Shown: positions 9,501 to 16,917 of the stretch, piece by piece
Numbering within the stretch: the stretch's first letter is position 1
How the letters are laid out: each line of letters begins with the position of its first letter
Assembly: GCA_965218775.1 (NCBI GenBank)
Contig: CBDCLS010000005.1
Coordinates: 1,798,001 to 1,862,000 of the forward strand
Direction: 5' to 3'
DNA from: CAUZIZ01 sp965218775
Lineage (GTDB): Bacteria; Acidobacteriota; UBA6911; RPQK01; JAJDTT01
DNA: 64,000 nt
Made by a program: the position numbers and the translations under genes
Notes under the pieces: model-generated
The model's database searches: none
Seen by the model: the letters and a program-made list of their open reading frames with translations, nothing else
Told to the model about the DNA's origin: nothing

Positions 9501-9762
9501 GCACCAATACGGCAATGCGGGTCGCAGTTCTGTCGAGGGACCTGGCGTGATAAACCTGGACGTTTCGCTGCGTCGCACTTTTCATTTCCAGGATACCCGA
9601 AGGCTGGAGCTGCGTCTGGAGGCCTTCAACGCCACCAACCATCCCAACTTCCTTCTCACGGGAAGCTCCAGAACCGGTGAGTTCGGGACGTCAGACTTCG
9701 GCGTTGTAGGCCGGACTCAACCAGCCCGACAACTCCAGTTGGCAATCAAGTTCTACTTCTAA
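6589..9762 (+). CDS. TonB-dependent receptor, Oar/carboxypeptidase-regulatory type
   Basis: Large outer-membrane beta-barrel protein of the Oar-like group that is expanded in Acidobacteriota. The 1057-residue product has a signal peptide (about 1-26, ending LLCAQ), a carboxypeptidase-regulatory-like beta-sandwich (about 28-110, GTILGTVALADGSPVENAQV), a plug region (about 125-260, with VKTGLYGAEYGIRPGGQ and TKSGSNEVHGSLYGFHRN) and a long barrel ending in LQLAIKFYF, an aromatic-terminated strand as expected for BamA recognition. The substrate is unknown; peptide or polysaccharide uptake, or adhesion, have been proposed for the family. It stands alone between the peptidase gene and a repeat element. 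Confidence 0.9.
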   Translation: MKLIRGFPLLASLGLSLFLGPLLCAQIDTGTILGTVALADGSPVENAQVSIRRMDTNEAVELLTNDTGYFRRDGLRVGRYQIVVLLEGFRREVLRDLVLLVGQSLRADFQLQKGTTTDEAVNEAEAVLLGQGRTDVGQVIDQEKLDSLPVNTRDITKLAGLAAGATPSAVNPGNVQVMGMRFKDNLTYIDGTLFTHGDGETSFKASTDALQEFDVKTGLYGAEYGIRPGGQITAVTKSGSNEVHGSLYGFHRNDNLDARNFFEQRKAEFKRNQLGATLGGPLLIPGLLDGRDRAWFFVSYQFRSIRETRPLTGVVPTDAEKRGEFSSPILDPSTGERFPENRLPEQRLDPVARKLLPFWPSPNTPGSLNYTSPDSTANLDNPQFITRLDFKTSESSRWTGRFIWDSSPQVSTHTFSTFSSVQPLRTYGQSISNTRTLGSHLLNAASVHWFFRPYIAGLSNPKPELARDLGIPELLQSEADRSGVPKVVIQGFTGIGDFAALGHANLGNWQAKDDLSLAKGSHTLGGGIEFRQHYNFYVMERRSSFEFFDRYSGNSFADFLLGHPVRTELGAEDFRGNFHQNSFYFYAKDVWRTTQRLTLTLGLRYELRLPWQDKRGFMANFDPARGRLVPSLLVGQPVPPETGRFEPGYPLVRWNRASAFLPRLGLSFRLTDRAVLRSGFGIYSNEPDLNMVQEMAKNPRPGAQRLAFLAPLDQATLSLSRPFPEELADSAAPNHSGLETPLPLAATHSWGLSLQQRLTSDLLLNLGYLGSRSSNRLETISLNDATPGPGDRQQRRPYPDLQTVEMPFADADAWFHGMQIQVEKRPDRWGLSALVGFDWSRQIDTGGGYQGPPSRRRFRSRNMPLTANRALSEFHVPRRLVLTVGYDLPFGTGRTFFSQGSISRLLGGWSLRGIANLQDGAWFTVYLPGDPLDTGSYHSQWPDRTRDPNLPESERTPSRWFDTEAFRSPGEHQYGNAGRSSVEGPGVINLDVSLRRTFHFQDTRRLELRLEAFNATNHPNFLLTGSSRTGEFGTSDFGVVGRTQPARQLQLAIKFYF

Positions 9763-9770
9763 CCTCTGCC

Positions 9771-9930
9771 TCGAAGAGGTCGCACGTCTGAACGTCCGCA
9801 CGTCGCACGTCCCAGGCCAGTTTTCGGCTTGCTGAACCACTTTGATTGCTGTCAGTCTGACGAGTCCACCTGAAGTCTGGGGGATCGGGGACGTGCAACG
9901 TTCGGACGTTCAGACGTGCGACCCCTTCGA
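9771..9930. repeat. ACGTC-rich inverted-repeat element, copy 1
   Basis: Two 28-base arms (9771-9798 and 9903-9930) are reverse complements at 27 of 28 positions and are built from repeated ACGTC/GACGT words such as CGCACGTCTGAACGTC. They enclose about 104 bases. The element fills most of the 277-base gap between the TonB receptor and accB. Related copies lie at 16755-16917 and 57771-57902. No coding capacity is seen. Confidence 0.75.
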
Positions 9931-10039
9931 GGCAAAGGCAACGGCAGAGGCAGAGGGAGGGGCGAGGGCGGCGCTATTGACTAGCCGGCCCCGTCAAACG
10001 ACAATGTGGCTTGTAGCTAGCAGGCGTCTAGGAGATTCG

Positions 10040-10495
10040 ATGAACGCGAAAGAGATTCAGGCTCTGCTTGAGCTTGTGGATCAGTTTGACATTGAAGAGT
10101 TCGAAATGGAGCGCTCCGGTGTTCGGATTCGCATTCGCAAGGGCACCTCGGGACCTCATCTCCGGACGAAACCAGCAGTGGAGCCGGGGGAGGACGCCGG
10201 TGTCCCTCACTCTGAAGAGGAACCCGAGCCAATCCCGGATCAGCCAGAGGACCTGCACATTTTCAGGGCCCCCATAGTGGGTACCTACTATAACGCTCCC
10301 AAACCGGATGCAGAACCCTTCCTTCACACCGGCGACTCAGTGGAAAGCGGTAGCGTACTATGCATCATCGAGGCCATGAAGATCTTCAACCAGATCGAAA
10401 GCGACGTCCCTGGAGAGATCGTCCGCATCCTCGTCGAAAACGGCCAGCCCGTCGAGTACGGCGAGCCCCTGTTTGAAATCCGACTGCGATCCTAA
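10040..10495 (+). CDS. accB: Biotin carboxyl carrier protein of acetyl-CoA carboxylase
   Basis: Carries the carboxylated biotin between AccC and the carboxyltransferase in the first step of fatty acid synthesis. The 151-residue product has the N-terminal MNAKEIQALLELVDQFDIEE helix pair, an acidic/proline-rich linker (about 45-80) and the biotinyl domain with the biotinylation site in IIEAMKIFNQ (Lys about 113). The ATG at 10040 is chosen because AGGAG lies six bases upstream and the protein then matches the family N-terminus. accC follows after ten bases. Confidence 0.95.
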   Translation: MNAKEIQALLELVDQFDIEEFEMERSGVRIRIRKGTSGPHLRTKPAVEPGEDAGVPHSEEEPEPIPDQPEDLHIFRAPIVGTYYNAPKPDAEPFLHTGDSVESGSVLCIIEAMKIFNQIESDVPGEIVRILVENGQPVEYGEPLFEIRLRS

Positions 10496-10505
10496 GCAGC
10501 CAGTC

Positions 10506-11843
10506 ATGTTCAGAAAAATCCTGATCGCCAACCGCGGCGAGATCGCCCTTCGCGTCATCGCTGCTTGCAAGGAACTGGACATTCCGACCGTCGCCGTCTA
10601 CTCGGAAGCCGATCGAGACCTCCTGCACGTTCGCTTTGCGGACGAAGCAGTTTGCATCGGTCCAGCTCGCAGCTACGAGAGCTATCTCAACATTCCGGCC
10701 ATCATCAGTGCCGCTGAGATCACCAACGTCGACGCGCTTCATCCCGGCTATGGCTATCTGGCAGAGAACGCTCATTTCGCGGAGGTCTGCGAGACTTGCG
10801 GAATCAAGTTCATCGGGCCATCGGCAGATTCCATCAGGCTGATGGGGGATAAGGCACGCGCCTTGGAGACCTTTCAGCAGCTCGGACTGCCTACTATTCC
10901 AGGGGTCAGGGAGATCGAGAGCGAGGATGACCGGCTCTCGGACAAACTCGATCAGTTAGGCTTCCCCTTGATCATCAAGGCTGTGGCTGGAGGGGGAGGC
11001 AGGGGGATGCGAATCGTCCGCAGTCCGGACGAATTCTCCGTTGCCTACGCGGCCGCCCAATCTGAGGCCCAGGGGGCGTTCGGCAGTCCCGAAGTGTATC
11101 TGGAGCGGTACCTCGAAAATCCCCGGCATATTGAGTTCCAGATTCTCGCTGACGAACATGGCAACGTCGTCCACCTGGGAGAGCGTGAGTGCTCAATCCA
11201 GCGCCGGCACCAGAAGCTGATAGAGGAGTCACCCAGCCTGGCAGTCTCTGCCGAGCTCCGAGCGAAGCTAGGAACCCAGGTGGTCGAAGTCGTTCGCCAG
11301 CTCGAGTACCAAAATGCGGGAACGGTGGAGTTTCTTTTCGACCAGAAGGGGAATTATTTCTTCATCGAGATGAATACCCGAATTCAGGTAGAACATCCCC
11401 TCACCGAAATGGTGACGGGTCTCGACCTGGTCAAAGAGCAGATTCGTGTCGCGGCCGGCCAGGAACTTGGCTTCTCGCAGGATAGCGTCCACTTCAGAGG
11501 CCACAGCATCGAATGCCGGATCAATGCCGAGTCCCCCGAGACCTTCGCTCCTTCTCCAGGTCAGATCGTGGCTTACCACGCCCCCGGGGGCCCCGGTATT
11601 CGGGTCGACTCAGCGGCCTATACAGACTGTGTCATTTCTCCCCACTACGACTCGCTGATCGCGAAGCTGATCGCACACGGTCGTGACAGAAGCGAAGCGA
11701 TCGCGCGAATCACTCGGGCGTTAGAGACTTTCGTGGTCGAGGGAATCCACACAACCATTCCCCTGCACAGACGGGTACTGGACGACACCGATTTTGCGAC
11801 GGGTGAATATGGGACTTCTTTCCTGGAGCGGTTCTCTACCTAA
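10506..11843 (+). CDS. accC: Biotin carboxylase subunit of acetyl-CoA carboxylase
   Basis: ATP-grasp enzyme that carboxylates the biotin on AccB. The 445-residue product starts MFRKILIANRGEIALRV, has the glycine-rich ATP loop KAVAGGGGRGMRIV near residue 160, the catalytic-loop text HLGERECSIQRRHQKLIEE, and the metal-binding FIEMNTRIQVEHPLTEMVTG. Length equals the usual 445-450. ATG 10506 is preferred over an upstream in-frame start within accB because it gives the conserved family N-terminus. It is co-transcribed with accB. Confidence 0.96.
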   Translation: MFRKILIANRGEIALRVIAACKELDIPTVAVYSEADRDLLHVRFADEAVCIGPARSYESYLNIPAIISAAEITNVDALHPGYGYLAENAHFAEVCETCGIKFIGPSADSIRLMGDKARALETFQQLGLPTIPGVREIESEDDRLSDKLDQLGFPLIIKAVAGGGGRGMRIVRSPDEFSVAYAAAQSEAQGAFGSPEVYLERYLENPRHIEFQILADEHGNVVHLGERECSIQRRHQKLIEESPSLAVSAELRAKLGTQVVEVVRQLEYQNAGTVEFLFDQKGNYFFIEMNTRIQVEHPLTEMVTGLDLVKEQIRVAAGQELGFSQDSVHFRGHSIECRINAESPETFAPSPGQIVAYHAPGGPGIRVDSAAYTDCVISPHYDSLIAKLIAHGRDRSEAIARITRALETFVVEGIHTTIPLHRRVLDDTDFATGEYGTSFLERFST

Positions 11844-11885
11844 ATACCGCACTTCATAAATACGGTAGATCGACTGGGGTAACCC

Positions 11886-13226
11886 ATGGACCAACAAGTC
11901 TCCCAACGGGGTAAATGGGGATCGAAGCTCGGCTTCATTCTAGCCGCGGCCGGTTCGGCTATCGGGCTCGGGAACATCTGGCGTTTCCCAACGGTGACAG
12001 GCGAAAACGGCGGAGCAGCGTTCGTCATCGTGTACATCGCCTGTGTGCTGCTGATCGGCGTCCCCATCATGCTGGCAGAGCTTACGGTCGGCAGACGGGC
12101 GAAGAGCGACCCGATGGGAGCGTTCCGCAAACTAGCTCCTGGAACCCCCTGGAAATTCGTCGGAGCACTAGGCGTGCTGACTGGATTGATGATCCTCAGC
12201 TATTACAGTGTCGTGGCAGGCTGGACCCTCAAATACATCACCCTGACCCTCACCGGGGCCCTTCAGGGTGCCGACCCCGATGCCATACGAACCACCTTTA
12301 CAGATTTCATCCAGAGCGGGCAGTCGGTGACGAGTTACCACTTGCTCTTCATGGTGCTGACGGTCTGGATCGTGAGCGGAGGCATTCAGGAAGGCATCGA
12401 GAGAGCCGCCAAGGTATTGATGCCGCTGCTGCTATTGCTCCTTCTGCTGCTGGTGTTGAGATCGGTCACGCTGCCCGGAGCCAGGGAAGGGCTCCTCTTC
12501 TATCTCAAACCCGACTTCGGGAAGATCACCTTCAGTGTAGTGCTGGCCGCCCTGGGACAGGCCTTCTTCTCCCTCAGCCTGGGTATGGGGGCTATGATCA
12601 CCTATGGAAGCTACATCTCCGAAGATGAAGACCTGGTCTCGAGCGCCGTTTCGGTAAGCTGCTTCGATTCCTTGATCGCGATTCTGGCGGGTTTCGCGAT
12701 CTTCCCAGCTCTCTTCTCGGTCCCCGGACTTTCCCCCGATGCCGGTCCGGGCCTGATATTCGTCGTCCTACCAAACATCTTCAACGCCATTCCTTTAGGC
12801 CAGGTCTTCGGCTCGTTGTTCTTCGTCCTGCTGGCGATTGCGGCCCTCACCTCCTCGATTTCGTTGTTGGAGGTCACGGTGGCCTACGCCATCGACCAAC
12901 TGCACTGGAAAAGAACAAAGGCAGCTCTGGTGATGGGGTTGTTAGTCTTAATGCTGGGTGTGCCCAACGCCTTGTCTAACGGCGCCGTCCCTGTCTTCTC
13001 AGGGGTGCTGGATATCGTCGACCGATACTTCGGAAACATTTCTCTGGTGCTAGGGGCCCTTCTATTGAGTCTCTTCGTAGGCTGGAAGTGGGGCATCACC
13101 AACGCTTTGGCCGAAATCGGAAGGGGCAGACCTCGGTTCAGCCTGGCTGCGACCTGGGGGTTTCTGCTTCGCTATGCGTGCCCCATTGCGATTGTCACGA
13201 TCCTGGTCAACATTCTGATCGGATGA
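11886..13226 (+). CDS. Sodium-dependent NSS-family transporter
   Basis: Inner-membrane sodium symporter of the neurotransmitter:sodium symporter (SLC6/LeuT) fold. The 446-residue product has about eleven or twelve hydrophobic segments and the diagnostic first helix with the unwound sodium site GSAIGLGNIWRFP near residue 22, followed by ENGGAAFVIVY. Later helices show LTSSISLLEVTVAYAID. The family commonly imports amino acids; the substrate here is unknown. It is followed after seven bases by thiE and then by a second NSS gene, an unusual sandwich. Confidence 0.9.
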   Translation: MDQQVSQRGKWGSKLGFILAAAGSAIGLGNIWRFPTVTGENGGAAFVIVYIACVLLIGVPIMLAELTVGRRAKSDPMGAFRKLAPGTPWKFVGALGVLTGLMILSYYSVVAGWTLKYITLTLTGALQGADPDAIRTTFTDFIQSGQSVTSYHLLFMVLTVWIVSGGIQEGIERAAKVLMPLLLLLLLLLVLRSVTLPGAREGLLFYLKPDFGKITFSVVLAALGQAFFSLSLGMGAMITYGSYISEDEDLVSSAVSVSCFDSLIAILAGFAIFPALFSVPGLSPDAGPGLIFVVLPNIFNAIPLGQVFGSLFFVLLAIAALTSSISLLEVTVAYAIDQLHWKRTKAALVMGLLVLMLGVPNALSNGAVPVFSGVLDIVDRYFGNISLVLGALLLSLFVGWKWGITNALAEIGRGRPRFSLAATWGFLLRYACPIAIVTILVNILIG

Positions 13227-13233
13227 TCTGTTC

Positions 13234-13866
13234 ATGCAGAACTTCCAGCTGCCACCCATCTATCCGATCACGGCATCCCTCCCCGGCCTGAATCACACCC
13301 AACTTGCCAAGAGTCTGCTCCAGGCAGGAGCGCGATTCTTTCAGGTCAGGGAAAAGACCCTTCCCGATTCGGAGTTGTACCAACAATTGTTGCAAGTAGA
13401 GCGTGTCTGCCAGACGTCGCAGGCCCGGTTCCTGGTGAATGATCGGGTCGACCTGGCATTGGCTACCAAAGCCCATGGCGTGCATCTGGGACAGGCCGAT
13501 CTACCCGTCGCCGCGGCCCGTGAGTTGCTCGGAGAGGAGGCCATCCTGGGACTCTCAACCCACAGCCGCACGCAATTCGAGCGGGCACTGAAGGAGGACA
13601 TCGATTATCTGGCACTCGGCCCCATCTTCACTACCACTAGCAAGGACAGTCCCTACGCGCCTCTCGGAACCGCCCTGTTGCGGCAGCTCGTCGCGACCAG
13701 CCCGATCCCCGTGGTAGCGATCGGAGGAATTACGCTTGAAACCACCCCGGAAGTCTGGGAATCGGGTGCAGCTTCGGTCGCAGTGATCTCTGACATCGTC
13801 CATGCCAAGCGTCCCTCAGACAGGATGACCGAGTACCTGGAGCTGGCGAGGAAGTACTTTCGTTGA
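13234..13866 (+). CDS. thiE: Thiamine-phosphate synthase
   Basis: Joins hydroxymethylpyrimidine diphosphate and the thiazole phosphate to make thiamine phosphate. The 210-residue TIM barrel shows FFQVREKTLPDSELYQQLLQ (the R-K pair of the pyrimidine site), FLVNDRVDLALATKAHGVHL, GQADLP, LGLSTHSRTQF, YLALGPIFTTTSKDSP and PVVAIGGITLETTPEV with the phosphate-binding glycines. All match ThiE. Its last codons overlap the TTG start of the next NSS transporter, so the two are translationally coupled. No thiamine riboswitch fits in the short upstream gap. Confidence 0.92.
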   Translation: MQNFQLPPIYPITASLPGLNHTQLAKSLLQAGARFFQVREKTLPDSELYQQLLQVERVCQTSQARFLVNDRVDLALATKAHGVHLGQADLPVAAARELLGEEAILGLSTHSRTQFERALKEDIDYLALGPIFTTTSKDSPYAPLGTALLRQLVATSPIPVVAIGGITLETTPEVWESGAASVAVISDIVHAKRPSDRMTEYLELARKYFR

Positions 13867-15323
13867 GCAGGCGAGAAGAGTTCACATCTCGATGGGGCCT
13901 GATCGTTTCGGTCCTGGGGGTGGCGGTCGGCACCGGCAACATCTGGAGATTCCCCCGGATCGTCGCCACCAATGGCGGCGGATCATTCCTGGTCCCATGG
14001 ATCATCTTTCTGTTCCTCTGGAGCATTCCCCTGATCATGTCAGAGTTTGCCATCGGCAAGCTGACCCGTCAGGGAACGGTCGGCTCCTTCGCCACCCTGA
14101 TGGGAAAGCACTTCGCCTGGATGGGAAGCTTCGTGGGCTTCGTGGCCATCGCGATCATGTTCTACTACTCGGTGGTCGCGGGTTGGTGCATTCGCTATTT
14201 CTTCCAGGCCGCCAGCGGCGAGCTGTTTAGGATCACTGACCACGAGGCCAACTGGAACACCTTCATTGAAAGTGGGTGGGGACCCGTCTTCTTTCACTTT
14301 GTCGCGATCACTCTAGCGGTTCTGGTAGTGCGACGCGGAGTAGTGCGTGGAATCGAGAAAGCCAACCGCTTCCTGGTCCCAACGCTGGTTGGACTGATCG
14401 TTCTCGCCGCCGCTCGTGCCGTGACCCTTCCGGGCTCAGAGAAGGGCTTGGCCTTTCTCTTCACACCCAACTTGAGCGCCTTGTTGGACTACAAGATCTG
14501 GCTTCAGGCCCTGACCCAGAATGCCTGGGATACTGGGGCCGGCTGGGGGTTGATCCTGACCTACGGCGTCTATATGCGCCGTAAGGAAGACATCCCTTTG
14601 AATGCGGCCCTCATAGGCCTGGGAAATAACTCGATCTCGCTGCTGGCGGCGATCGCGATCTTCTCGACAGTATTCGCGACGATTCCGGACGGCGCAGCCG
14701 ACCTCATTCGGAGCCCTGGACCGGCCAACACAGGCCTCACTCTGATCTGGCTCCCCCAGCTGTTTGTTCGGATACCGGGCGGCAGCATTCTCCTGGCCCT
14801 TTTCTTCCTGGCCCTCAGCTTTGCGGCGCTCAGCTCCCTTATCTCCATGGTCGAGCTGGGAGCTCGTATCTTGATGGACGCCAAGCTGTCACGAAGCGGC
14901 GCTCTCGGCGTGATCTATTTTGCAACGCTGATTTTCGGGTTGCCTTCCGCCCTGAGCCTCGATTTCTTTGCCAACCAGGACTGGACCTGGGGAATCGCTC
15001 TCATGGTGAGCGGTGCCTTCATTGCGATCGCTGTTCTGCGCCACGGCGTGGATCGCTTTCGCACCCTCCATATCAATTCCTCGTCTAGCGACTTCCAGGT
15101 AGGAACTTGGTACAACCACGCCCTCCGCTACGTGATCCCCGCTGAGGTTGCGGTGCTGATCATCTGGTGGTTCTGGCAGGTAATTCAGGCCGATCCCGAC
15201 CATTGGTGGAATCCGTTTCAAATCGAATCGGTAGGAACTTGTATACTGCAATGGAGCCTGGCCCTCTTGGTCTTCAAGCTTGGCAATTCCTGGATCGCCG
15301 AAAGGACCTCGAACTTTGAGTAG
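13863..15323 (+). CDS. Second NSS-family sodium-dependent transporter (MetP-like)
   Basis: A 486-residue sodium symporter distinct from the one at 11886. It has the NSS signature VGTGNIWRFPRIVATNGGGSF with about twelve membrane segments and a C-terminal extension with an extra helix. Its TTG start overlaps the end of thiE, and its stop overlaps the start of a 37-residue single-helix protein resembling MetS. In actinobacteria the pair MetP-MetS imports methionine and alanine, so this pair is probably a two-component NSS transporter; the substrate is inferred only by that analogy. Confidence 0.88.
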   Translation: MSRREEFTSRWGLIVSVLGVAVGTGNIWRFPRIVATNGGGSFLVPWIIFLFLWSIPLIMSEFAIGKLTRQGTVGSFATLMGKHFAWMGSFVGFVAIAIMFYYSVVAGWCIRYFFQAASGELFRITDHEANWNTFIESGWGPVFFHFVAITLAVLVVRRGVVRGIEKANRFLVPTLVGLIVLAAARAVTLPGSEKGLAFLFTPNLSALLDYKIWLQALTQNAWDTGAGWGLILTYGVYMRRKEDIPLNAALIGLGNNSISLLAAIAIFSTVFATIPDGAADLIRSPGPANTGLTLIWLPQLFVRIPGGSILLALFFLALSFAALSSLISMVELGARILMDAKLSRSGALGVIYFATLIFGLPSALSLDFFANQDWTWGIALMVSGAFIAIAVLRHGVDRFRTLHINSSSSDFQVGTWYNHALRYVIPAEVAVLIIWWFWQVIQADPDHWWNPFQIESVGTCILQWSLALLVFKLGNSWIAERTSNFE

Positions 15324-15429
15324 CGTCACCTGGCTGACAATGATTGTCGTTCTGGGAATCGTCTGGGGAGGGTTTACAGTCTGTCTGCTCCTGGCGCTCC
15401 ACAAGGAGAGAAGAAAGTCTCAGCACTGA
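15316..15429 (+). CDS. MetS-like small subunit of the NSS transporter
   Basis: A 37-codon frame starts with TTG 15316, eight bases inside the end of the NSS gene, and reads SSVTWLTMIVVLGIVWGGF then a second half ending HKERRKSQH. It has one hydrophobic helix containing IVWGG and a basic tail, which is the pattern of the MetS/MaAIMP small-subunit family that accompanies MetP-type NSS transporters. The overlap with the transporter gene and conservation of the pattern argue that it is real despite its size. Such small proteins are easily missed by gene finders. Confidence 0.72.
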   Translation: MSSVTWLTMIVVLGIVWGGFTVCLLLALHKERRKSQH

Positions 15430-15455
15430 CCGGCCTTCCGAATCTCATACCGAAC

Positions 15456-16046
15456 ATGAATCTACTGCTCTTTGAATCTCTCTCAGGCAGGGTCTACCCG
15501 GTCCTGGAATTCCCGACTCGAACCGCCACCTCGGCACCACGAGAATCCGTCGAGCCGGATTCTCTCAAGACAAAGCTCTATCGAGGCTATCAGAAATTGG
15601 AAGAGCGCCTCGACTACCACGAGCTGCTGTGCTCGACCCTACGACAAGCCGACCGTCTCAGGATCCTCCACGGCAGTGAACACGAGCAGGGAGAGATAAA
15701 ACGCAGATTGGCAACTTTTTTCACCCGGGCTCGCCGCAAACACGGTCGCTGGCTCTTGGTCGATATCACGTTGGCTCTTCTGGGAAGCCTCTTGACACCC
15801 ATTCCGGGACCCAATGTCTTTTTTCTCTACCCCGCAATTCGAGCCTACGGCCACTACTGTGCCCGCAAGGGTGTCATCCATTATCAAAAACTTGGTATGA
15901 TTCAGTTCGAGACGGAAGCGTTGATCGATCAGGTACAGAGTCAAATCGACCAACCCGAGGTTATTCGACCCGTCGTCAAACGGCTAGAAGACCGCTACAA
16001 CCTGGTCAACCTAGAGGAACGACTCACTGCCTTGAGAAAACGATGA
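15456..16046 (+). CDS. Mitochondrial KHE1-like family protein (function unknown)
   Basis: A 196-residue protein with a central hydrophobic hairpin (LLVDITLALLGSLLTPIPGPNVFFLYPAIRAY region, about residues 108-140) and long charged helices on either side. The PIPGPNVFFLYP...RAYGHYCARKG text resembles proteins grouped with the yeast mitochondrial potassium-proton exchange-related family. That link is from memory of the motif and is tentative; no enzymatic motif is seen. The stop overlaps the ATG of the Crp/Fnr regulator, which suggests they are made together. Confidence 0.6.
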   Translation: MNLLLFESLSGRVYPVLEFPTRTATSAPRESVEPDSLKTKLYRGYQKLEERLDYHELLCSTLRQADRLRILHGSEHEQGEIKRRLATFFTRARRKHGRWLLVDITLALLGSLLTPIPGPNVFFLYPAIRAYGHYCARKGVIHYQKLGMIQFETEALIDQVQSQIDQPEVIRPVVKRLEDRYNLVNLEERLTALRKR

Positions 16047-16726
16047 AGCTTGACCCTGATTTCTTGAAAACGGTCGTCCTGTTCTCGGATCTTCCCGACG
16101 AAGAACTACAGATTGTCTCCGACATCTTCAAGGAGACCAAGTACCAGCGTGGACAGATCGTCTTCTTTGAGGAAGACACCGGCAAGTACATGTATATCGT
16201 CAAGAGCGGGAGGGTGAAGGTTTCCCGGCTCCTTCCTACTGGTAAAGAGATGATCCTGGCGTTCCACCAATCAGGAGAGTACTTCGGCGAAATGTCATTG
16301 ATTGACGGCGAGACCACACCAGCCACGGTGACGGCTGTCGTCCCCAGCGTCATCCTCTTCACCGGCAGTCGAGAGTTTTCGGGCTTGATGGAGCATCCCA
16401 CGATCAATCGAGCGATCTTGAAGACCCTGTGTACCCGCTGCCGGGATGCCTGGCGTCAAATCGAGGTACTCAACTTCTACAACGCGGAAGCCCGGATTCG
16501 GACGGCCCTCTATCACCTCTTGCGTAACAAAGGGATCGAGACGAGTTCCGGCATCCGGATCGATCTCAAACTGACCCACCGAGAGCTGGCCGAGCTCACC
16601 GGGATCTCGCGCGAGACCGCAACTCGGGTCATCAGCCAGCTGCAGAGTGATAAAATCGTCCAGGTTAAGCAGCGACAGTTCCTGATCCTGGATCCGGAGA
16701 AACTGCTAGAGGGACTCCTCGAGTAG
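16043..16726 (+). CDS. Crp/Fnr-family transcriptional regulator
   Basis: A 227-residue DNA-binding regulator. It has a cyclic-nucleotide-binding-type beta-roll (about 12-125, with SGRVKVSRLLPTGKEMILAF and GEYFGEMSLIDGETTPATV), a long dimerisation helix, and a C-terminal winged helix with LTHRELAELTGISRETATRV as the helix-turn-helix. No Fnr-like N-terminal cysteine cluster is present, so an iron-sulfur oxygen sensor is unlikely. The effector is unknown. The gene is coupled to the preceding membrane protein. Confidence 0.9.
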   Translation: MKLDPDFLKTVVLFSDLPDEELQIVSDIFKETKYQRGQIVFFEEDTGKYMYIVKSGRVKVSRLLPTGKEMILAFHQSGEYFGEMSLIDGETTPATVTAVVPSVILFTGSREFSGLMEHPTINRAILKTLCTRCRDAWRQIEVLNFYNAEARIRTALYHLLRNKGIETSSGIRIDLKLTHRELAELTGISRETATRVISQLQSDKIVQVKQRQFLILDPEKLLEGLLE

Positions 16727-16754
16727 GGTCGGAACGTCTGAACGTCGCACGTCT

Positions 16755-16917
16755 GAAGAAGGTCGCACGTCGGAACGTCTGAACGTCGCACGTCCCAGGT
16801 CGTGGATCACCGGTGGTAACTTTCCAACCTTCAGGTTTTCATTACTTTTAGTTCCGGAGCTGTTTGCTGCCGGCCAAGAGACGCGACGTTCAGACGTTCC
16901 GACGTGCGACGTTCTTC
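16755..16917. repeat. ACGTC-rich inverted-repeat element, copy 2
   Basis: Arms at 16755-16788 and 16884-16917 are nearly perfect reverse complements over 34 bases (GAAGAAGGTCGCACGTCGG and onward). The centre, containing GGATCACCGGTGGT and GAGCTGTTTGCTGCCGGCC, recurs in copy 3 at 57.8 kb with substitutions. Extra ACGTC words precede the left arm from about 16729. The right arm overlaps the stop codon of ribD by two bases. Confidence 0.75.
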
